Shown here piece after piece: positions 52,040 to 56,552 of a stretch of 56,552 nt of DNA. Positions within the stretch are counted from its first letter, which is position 1; the number at the start of each line of letters is the position of its first letter. The position numbers and the translations under genes are program-made. The notes under the pieces were generated by a model. The model saw only the letters and a program-made list of their open reading frames with translations, had not been told where the DNA came from and ran no database searches. This DNA is from Clostridiales bacterium (GTDB lineage Bacteria; Bacillota; Clostridia; Christensenellales; Pumilibacteraceae): assembly GCA_022508465.1 (NCBI GenBank), contig JAFLVB010000003.1:1-56552 (forward strand), written 5' to 3'.

Positions 52040-53452
52040 ATGTTCGCCAAACTGTCAAGAGAAAAAAATATGGTCCGCAATGTCGAGCTCGACAACCTTT
52101 TTATTACCGAATATATGCCTTATGCTCCCGAAAACTTCGTTAAGTCGTACATTGCGGGACTGAGTATGGCGTATTCACCCGACAACAGCATTGATCAGCT
52201 TGCCGCCATGCTCGCGCTGGATAGATCGGTCATAATGGAGGCTTTCCTCTATTGGCAAGAGCAAGGCATAGTCAATATACTTTCAACCGACCCGCCCGAA
52301 ATAGAATATCTCGAGGTCAAGCCGCTTTCTGCTCAAATCAAAAAATTCAGCAAAGCGAAGTACGAAAATTTCAACATTCAGCTGCACGCTATGCTGCCCC
52401 ATCGCAGCTTTTTGCCCTCCGAGTACAATGAGTATTACAGCATAATGGAAGCGCTGCATATAGACGTGGACGCCATGCTTGCCATTATCGCCTACTGCGT
52501 AAGACTCAAGGGCGACAGTATCGGTTATGCGTATATACTTGCCGTAGCACGCAATCTCGCACATCAGGGCGCAACAAACTTCGAGCGCGTGAGCGAAAAA
52601 CTCAACGAGCTTTCTCTCTATCAAGACGAGCTTAATGCCATACTTAAGGCGCTGGGCTCCAAAAAAAGCCCTGATCACAACGACAGTCAGTATTATATCA
52701 AGTGGACAAAGACGCTCGGCTTTACGCCCGAGGTCATCATTCAAGTGGCCAAGGACCTCAAAAAAGGCGGAATGGATAAACTCGACCTTCGCCTTACAAA
52801 ATATTTTGAAAACCACGTCTTTTCGCTCGAAGAGATCAAGGCGTATAACGATAATCGTGACAGGCTGTATTCGCTCACCAAAGAGATTAACCGCATACTG
52901 GGTATCTATATAGAACAGCTCGACTACACTATCGAGACATATATCAACAAATGGCTCTCTTACGGCTTCTCGGACGACACGCTTATACTTATCGCCAAAT
53001 ACTGCTATGCTCACGATATGCGCTCGCTGCGCATAATGGACGAAACGGTCAAGAAATTCTACCGTCAAGGTCTACTCAGTCAAGACGCAATCAACTCGTT
53101 TATAAGCGAGGCTGTGTCTATCGACGATGACATAAGACATTTGCTCTCGCTTGCGGGAGTCAGCCGCAACATCACGTCGTGGGACAGAGACTACTATCGC
53201 ACCTGGACGTATTCCTGGAAGATGAATAAGGAAGTAATAGAATACGCCGCCACCCTCGCCGCCGGCAAGGGCAATGCGAGCGCATACATAAACTCCATAC
53301 TCGCCTCCTGGCACGAACAAAAGGTCGAGTCGGTAGAAGACGCCAAAAAGTGTTCTTACGGCGAGCCTAAGGAAAGGCAAAACGTGGTAACGGTAAAAAG
53401 TTCCGAACAGCTTGAAGCGCTGTTTGCTCATCTAAATCCGGAGGAAATTTAG
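52040..53452 (+). CDS. dnaD: DnaD domain protein (replication initiation)
   Basis: A 470-residue protein with an N-terminal winged-helix part (SIDQLAAMLALDRSVIMEAFLYWQ) and DnaD-like helical C-terminal domains (DDBH2-type; a YYRTWTYSWKMNKEVIEYAA stretch resembles the YxxI-W motif region). It is longer than B. subtilis DnaD (232), close to DnaB-like primosome proteins of Bacillota, so a DnaB-type role is also possible. Start at the ATG 52040 after GAGG. It stands 2 bp before the dnaI-like gene. Confidence 0.85.
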   Translation: MFAKLSREKNMVRNVELDNLFITEYMPYAPENFVKSYIAGLSMAYSPDNSIDQLAAMLALDRSVIMEAFLYWQEQGIVNILSTDPPEIEYLEVKPLSAQIKKFSKAKYENFNIQLHAMLPHRSFLPSEYNEYYSIMEALHIDVDAMLAIIAYCVRLKGDSIGYAYILAVARNLAHQGATNFERVSEKLNELSLYQDELNAILKALGSKKSPDHNDSQYYIKWTKTLGFTPEVIIQVAKDLKKGGMDKLDLRLTKYFENHVFSLEEIKAYNDNRDRLYSLTKEINRILGIYIEQLDYTIETYINKWLSYGFSDDTLILIAKYCYAHDMRSLRIMDETVKKFYRQGLLSQDAINSFISEAVSIDDDIRHLLSLAGVSRNITSWDRDYYRTWTYSWKMNKEVIEYAATLAAGKGNASAYINSILASWHEQKVESVEDAKKCSYGEPKERQNVVTVKSSEQLEALFAHLNPEEI

Positions 53453-53454
53453 CA

Positions 53455-54354
53455 TTGGACTACAAAAAGGCAATAAATAAAATAGTGGAAGACCGCATAT
53501 CGCGCGAGACAGACGCAAAGCTGTTGTATCTCGAGCTTCTAAGAAGCGACAACGAGCTTTACGAAACCGAAAAGGCAATCCGCAGTATCAAGATGGACAA
53601 GGTCAAAGGCAAGCAGGTCGACGAAAAAACGCTAAACGATTTGCTCGTTAGGCGCAGCAAGATTTTATATAGTAAAGGCGTGACAAGCGAAATGCTTAAT
53701 CCGCCATACAAATGCGAAAAATGCAAGGACACAGGACTTGTAAATGGCAAACCGTGTAGCTGCGTAATAAGCAAGTGCGCAAGCGACGGTCTAATTAACA
53801 GCGAGGCAACGTTCTATAATTCCGACATTAGTATCTTTCCGAAAGAAGAACAAAAAAGAGTTGCCACTATTTACGATACAGCAAAGGCATTTTGTAATAA
53901 ATTTCCTATTACCAACAAACTTAATCTTTTGCTTATGGGCAAATGTGGCACAGGCAAAACTTATCTTGCTTCATGTATTGCCAATGAGATTTCGGCGAAA
54001 GGATATAGTGTTATTATGCTTTCGTCATTTTCATTAGTTGACCGAATGCGCAAATATCATACGACATTTGATTACGAAAAACTAAGTTACATAGACCCTC
54101 TACTCGATTGTGATTTACTCATTATCGATGACCTGGGTAGCGAAAATATATTTAAAAATATTACAGTAGAATATCTGTTCCATATAATCAACGAGCGAAT
54201 GACTGCGAACAAGCATACTATATTTACAACCAACCTCGACGACGAAATGATATGTTCCCGCTACGGCGAACGCACCTACTCCCGTCTCTTTGGTTCGCGA
54301 CAAAGTATTGGTTTTGCCCTCTCAGATACCGATTTAAGAAAAGCGACTAACTAA
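53455..54354 (+). CDS. dnaI: Helicase loader, DnaI/DnaC-type AAA+ ATPase
   Basis: A 299-residue AAA+ protein. N-terminal helical part contains a zinc cysteine cluster CEKCKDTGLVNGKPCSC, as in DnaI; Walker A GKCGTGKTYLA, Walker B LLIIDDLGSE, sensor TTNLD and arginine finger RTYSRLFG follow. It loads DnaB helicase onto the origin. Start is a TTG at 53455, supported by GGAGG about ten bases upstream. Co-transcribed with dnaD. Confidence 0.92.
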   Translation: MDYKKAINKIVEDRISRETDAKLLYLELLRSDNELYETEKAIRSIKMDKVKGKQVDEKTLNDLLVRRSKILYSKGVTSEMLNPPYKCEKCKDTGLVNGKPCSCVISKCASDGLINSEATFYNSDISIFPKEEQKRVATIYDTAKAFCNKFPITNKLNLLLMGKCGTGKTYLASCIANEISAKGYSVIMLSSFSLVDRMRKYHTTFDYEKLSYIDPLLDCDLLIIDDLGSENIFKNITVEYLFHIINERMTANKHTIFTTNLDDEMICSRYGERTYSRLFGSRQSIGFALSDTDLRKATN

Positions 54355-54362
54355 AACTTCTC

Positions 54363-54421
54363 CCGCGAATAACACTCGCGGAATTTATATTATTAAAAGC
54401 CTCCCTATAAGGAGGCTTTTT
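54363..54421. terminator. Double terminator between dnaI and glnA
   Basis: First a weak stem CCGCGA / TCGCGG (54363-54381), then a strong 10-bp stem AAAAGCCTCC / GGAGGCTTTT (54395-54420). They serve convergent dnaI (plus) and glnA (minus). Confidence 0.85.
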
Positions 54422-54450
54422 AATACAGTTATTGCGCTGTAAAACTACTT

Positions 54451-55881
54451 TTATAAATCGTAATAAAGTTCAAATTCCATGGGCGTAGGAACTTTGTTGA
54501 TTTTGTCAAGCTCCTTACGCTTTTTATCTATCCAAAGTTTGATAAGTCTTACAGGGAACACGCCGTCCTTGATAAGATAGTCGTGGTCTTTTTCAAGTGC
54601 ATTGAGGGCTTCCTCAAGCGAAGTGGGAAGATGCTGAATCTTCTTTTTATCCTTTTCGTTAAGGTCAAAGAGGTTAAAGTCGAAGGGTCCCCAACCGTTT
54701 TTACGCGGATCTATCTTATTGATAACGCCGTCAAGTCCTGCCATAAGTATTGCGGCATAAGCGTAGTACGGATTGCAGGTTGCATCGGGATTGCGAAGCT
54801 CAAAACGCTTTTTGTCGGGCGATTTTGCGTATGCGGGGATACGAATTACCGAGCTGCGGTTAGCCGTAGCATATCCGATTGTAGCGGGCGCTTCAAAGCC
54901 GGGTACAAGTCTCTTGTACGAGTTTGTGGACGGGTTGGTAAATGCGCAAAGGCTTGCAGCGTGCTTAAGTAAGCCGCCCATAAAGTAATGAGCTGTCTCG
55001 CTGAGCTGCGAATATCCGTTTTCGTCATAGAAGACCGGCTTGCCCTCTTTAAGGAGAAGCATATGTACGTGCATGCCGTTGCCTGCCTCGCCATATATCG
55101 GCTTAGGCATAAACGTAGCCGTCATTCCCTCTTCAATAGCTTGGTTCTTTACGATATACTTGACTATCATGGTGTTGTCTGCCATCTTGGTCATATCACC
55201 GAGTTCAACCTCGATTTCGACCTGTCCGGGGCCGCCAACCTCATGGTGATGATACTTTACTTTTACACCCCAGTCCTCAAGTAGCATGCACATACGGCTA
55301 CGAATGTCGTAGGTTACGTCCTGCGGTTTGCAAGCGTGATAACCACCCTTATGCGGGGTATGATATCCGTTGTTTTGAGCTTCGTCGTCGCCGCTGTTCC
55401 AATCGGCCTCCCAAGCGTCCACATGGAACATAGCCTTGTCCGGCTTATTTTGGAATGCCACATGGTCGAAAAGGTGGAACTCAAACTCGGGACCTATAAT
55501 CATTCTGTCGGCGATGCCGGTCTTGCGCATATAATCCTCTGCCGCAAGTGCTACGTTACGCGGATATTGGTCGAATCTCGAATTGTTCTCGTCGATAACT
55601 CTTACATCACCTGTCATGGTGAGCGTGGGAATTTCGGCAAACGGATCAATCACCGCCGAGCTTATGATGGGAATAAATACCATATCGCTCTTTTCCACAG
55701 CAGCAAAGCCGTAGTTAGAGCCGTCAAAACCTATGCCGTACTTCATAGTGTCTTCGTTAAATCTTGATACTGGAATGGACAAATGATGCCATCTACCGTC
55801 GATATCGATCATCTTAAAGTCGATCATTTTAATCTGTTTTTCTTCGCAAAAAGCAAGAACTTCTTGAATGTTTTTTAACAT
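54451..55881 (-). CDS. glnA: Glutamine synthetase type I
   Basis: A 476-residue enzyme forming glutamine from glutamate, ammonia and ATP. Motifs: GFDGSNYGF, EVGGPGQVEIEVE, GNGMHVHM, NRSSVIRIP and the RNPDATCNPYYAYAAI end loop. Length and insertions match the GSI-beta subtype (E. coli 469), but at the adenylylation site the tyrosine of NLYDLPPEE is replaced: FNLFDLNEKD. Covalent regulation by adenylylation is therefore unlikely. RBS AAGGAG before the ATG. Monocistronic, with its own promoter and a palindrome between promoter and gene. Confidence 0.94.
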   Translation of the reverse strand: MLKNIQEVLAFCEEKQIKMIDFKMIDIDGRWHHLSIPVSRFNEDTMKYGIGFDGSNYGFAAVEKSDMVFIPIISSAVIDPFAEIPTLTMTGDVRVIDENNSRFDQYPRNVALAAEDYMRKTGIADRMIIGPEFEFHLFDHVAFQNKPDKAMFHVDAWEADWNSGDDEAQNNGYHTPHKGGYHACKPQDVTYDIRSRMCMLLEDWGVKVKYHHHEVGGPGQVEIEVELGDMTKMADNTMIVKYIVKNQAIEEGMTATFMPKPIYGEAGNGMHVHMLLLKEGKPVFYDENGYSQLSETAHYFMGGLLKHAASLCAFTNPSTNSYKRLVPGFEAPATIGYATANRSSVIRIPAYAKSPDKKRFELRNPDATCNPYYAYAAILMAGLDGVINKIDPRKNGWGPFDFNLFDLNEKDKKKIQHLPTSLEEALNALEKDHDYLIKDGVFPVRLIKLWIDKKRKELDKINKVPTPMEFELYYDL

Positions 55882-55898
55882 TTTAATGCTCCTTCTAT

Positions 55899-55914
55899 TT
55901 TACATTACTGTAAA
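55899..55914. promoter_or_regulatory. Palindrome in the glnA leader (possible operator)
   Basis: TTTACATTACTGTAAA: a perfect 6-bp-arm palindrome just downstream of the -10 box. It does not fit the GlnR consensus spacing exactly. The TACATTACTGTAA core is also found in the hairpin at 43562. Confidence 0.45.
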
Positions 55915-55918
55915 TATT

Positions 55919-55947
55919 ATTGTAACATACAAAATTTAATAAGTCAA
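55919..55947 (-). promoter_or_regulatory. Promoter of glnA
   Basis: Minus-strand TTGACT (55947-55942), 17 bp, TACAAT (55924-55919). Another TTGACT occurs about 20 bp farther upstream without a matching -10. Confidence 0.6.
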
Positions 55948-56045
55948 TACTTTTCTTTTAAAAAGTCAATGTTTTAATAGATTTGCAACTTACTTCTCAA
56001 TTCAAAAAAAAGTTTAAATTTTTTTCTGAAACCCTTGCATTTTGT

Positions 56046-56074
56046 TTGACAACTCCTCTTATATTTGTTATTAT
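56046..56074 (+). promoter_or_regulatory. Promoter of the tRNA cluster
   Basis: TTGACA (56046-56051), 17 bp, TATTAT (56069-56074), about 15 bases before the mature tRNA-Ala end. Confidence 0.75.
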
Positions 56075-56095
56075 ATGTAAGCTGTTTACGCGCGT

Positions 56096-56171
56096 GGGGG
56101 TATAGCTCAGCTGGTAGAGCACCTGCCCTGCAAGCAGGGGGTCAGCGGTTCGATCCCGCTTACCTCCACCA
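56096..56171 (+). tRNA. tRNA-Ala (anticodon TGC)
   Basis: A complete cloverleaf: acceptor GGGGGTA / TACCTCC, D arm with AGCTCAGCTGGTAGAGC, anticodon stem CCTGC/GCAGG around loop CCTGCAA (TGC), T arm with GGTTCGATCC, encoded CCA. Confidence 0.95.
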
Positions 56172-56193
56172 TGTAAGCGCAAAGGCGAATTAA

Positions 56194-56266
56194 AGGATTG
56201 TAGCTCAACCGATTAGAACATCACCGTGCAACATTGCGTTATGCAAATAAGGTGGGGGTTACAATC
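56194..56266 (+). pseudogene. Degenerate tRNA-Ile copy
   Basis: The first 30 bases closely match the intact tRNA-Ile at 56284 (AGGATTGTAGCTCAACCGAT). The anticodon loop is replaced by GTG, an 18-base insertion CAACATTGCGTTATGCAA, and ATAA; the T arm is missing, and the 3' acceptor is shortened to CAATCT with no CCA. It cannot fold as a tRNA. Probably a decayed duplicate. Confidence 0.75.
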
Positions 56267-56283
56267 TAAGAACTTATAAATAA

Positions 56284-56360
56284 AGGATTGTAGCTCAGCC
56301 GGTTAGAGCACCACCCTGATAAGGTGGGGGTCGGTGGTTCGAGTCCACTCAATCCTACCA
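56284..56360 (+). tRNA. tRNA-Ile (anticodon GAT)
   Basis: Complete cloverleaf: acceptor AGGATTG / CAATCCT, anticodon stem CCACC/GGTGG around CTGATAA (GAT), T loop GGTTCGAGTCC, encoded CCA. Confidence 0.95.
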
Positions 56361-56384
56361 AAAGCGGGAGAAAGCCGCTTTTTT
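56361..56384 (+). terminator. Terminator after tRNA-Ile (first copy)
   Basis: Stem AAAGCGG / CCGCTTT with a GAGAAAG loop, followed by T residues; directly after the tRNA-Ile CCA. Confidence 0.85.
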
Positions 56385-56552
56385 GTTTGCCTTTTTGCCT
56401 ATCTTATATCGCGCAGCGATATAAACCTATCTAATCGGTGGTCCTAATACAAACAAAAATAAAGCGGGAGAAAGCCGCTTTTTTGTTTGCCCTTTTGCCT
56501 ATCTTATATCGCGCAGCGATATAAACCTATCTAATCGGTGGTCCTAATACAA
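56361..56552 (+). repeat. Two 92-bp near-identical tandem copies at 100-bp period
   Basis: 56361-56452 and 56461-56552 are identical except for one base (GCCTTTTTGCC versus GCCCTTTTGCC). Each contains the terminator hairpin and a second perfect hairpin TTATATCGC-GCA-GCGATATAA. The second copy reaches the window end, so the number of copies is unknown. Confidence 0.9.

Noticed and set aside
55997-56182. 61-residue minus-strand ORF across tRNA-Ala
   Set aside because: It runs antisense through the tRNA gene and has no ribosome binding site; product reads as an artefact (GGGKRDRTADPLL is the reverse of tRNA sequence).

Overview
The window looks like a chromosomal segment of an anaerobic, low-to-mid GC Gram-positive bacterium, most likely an uncultured gut member of the Clostridia. 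Supporting evidence: Bacillota-type promoters (TTGACA, 17 bp, TATAAT) and strong AGGAGG ribosome binding sites, the dnaD-dnaI replication pair, oxygen-sensitive enzymes (two-subunit class I fumarase, iron-sulfur serine dehydratase), QueH, and large BspA-type leucine-rich-repeat surface proteins. Family-level placement cannot be decided from the sequence alone. No phage, plasmid, CRISPR array or intact transposon is visible; the accessory content is surface/secretion genes and small intergenic palindromic repeats.

Layout. 1-440: autoregulated XRE regulator with two operators. 451-3960: MarR regulator plus a fused ABC exporter. 4196-9110 (minus): a small membrane protein and a very large secreted leucine-rich-repeat protein whose gene is broken by a one-base frameshift, behind a promoter with an unusually long leader. 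9215-13180 (plus): formate/nitrite-type channel and a second fused ABC exporter, followed by palindromic repeats. 13402-17904: DUF2207/LemA pair (minus), lipoprotein HtrA protease and a zinc-ribbon membrane protein (plus). 17923-20560 (minus): tadA, a GlmU-like protein and prs. 20616-26721 (minus): membrane protein, M14 peptidase, rlmH, two CPBP proteases, a metallo-hydrolase, a nitroreductase and an FmdB-type zinc ribbon. 26757-30817 (minus): a second large LRR lipoprotein with a TSCPD protein. 30931-33831 (minus): serine dehydratase, threonine deaminase, RidA. 33895-36421 (minus): an I9-like small secreted protein, a cytidylate-kinase-like protein and the two fumarase subunits. 36455-39830 (plus): potassium uptake (ktrBA), metallo-hydrolase, manganese exporter. 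39836-43012 (minus): queH-uvrC-HAD. 43598-51852 (minus): sbcDC and pepF-lipoprotein-dnaB. 52040-54354 (plus): dnaD-dnaI. 54451-55947 (minus): glutamine synthetase. 56046-56552: tRNA-Ala, a degenerate tRNA-Ile copy, tRNA-Ile and a 100-bp tandem duplication running to the window edge.

How the genes work together. Several sets are coherent. The sda-ilvA-ridA operon deaminates serine and threonine and clears the reactive enamine/imine intermediates. fumA-fumB feeds C4 metabolism. dnaB, dnaD and dnaI are helicase and helicase-loading functions, although they sit in two separate transcription units. sbcDC and uvrC are DNA repair. The M14, HtrA, CPBP, PepF and LRR proteins together suggest an active envelope and peptide metabolism.

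Most notable observations. (1) A set of housekeeping promoters whose TATAAT box lies exactly six bases upstream of the ATG with no Shine-Dalgarno sequence, which predicts leaderless mRNAs next to ordinary leadered genes. (2) A frameshifted ~1,344-residue LRR protein with a papain-like Cys/His module. (3) A GlmU-like protein lacking the nucleotidyltransferase signature. (4) A free-standing I9-like secreted protein. (5) Several families of intergenic hairpin repeats, some supplying stop codons or terminators. I do not see a clear new defence or biosynthetic system.
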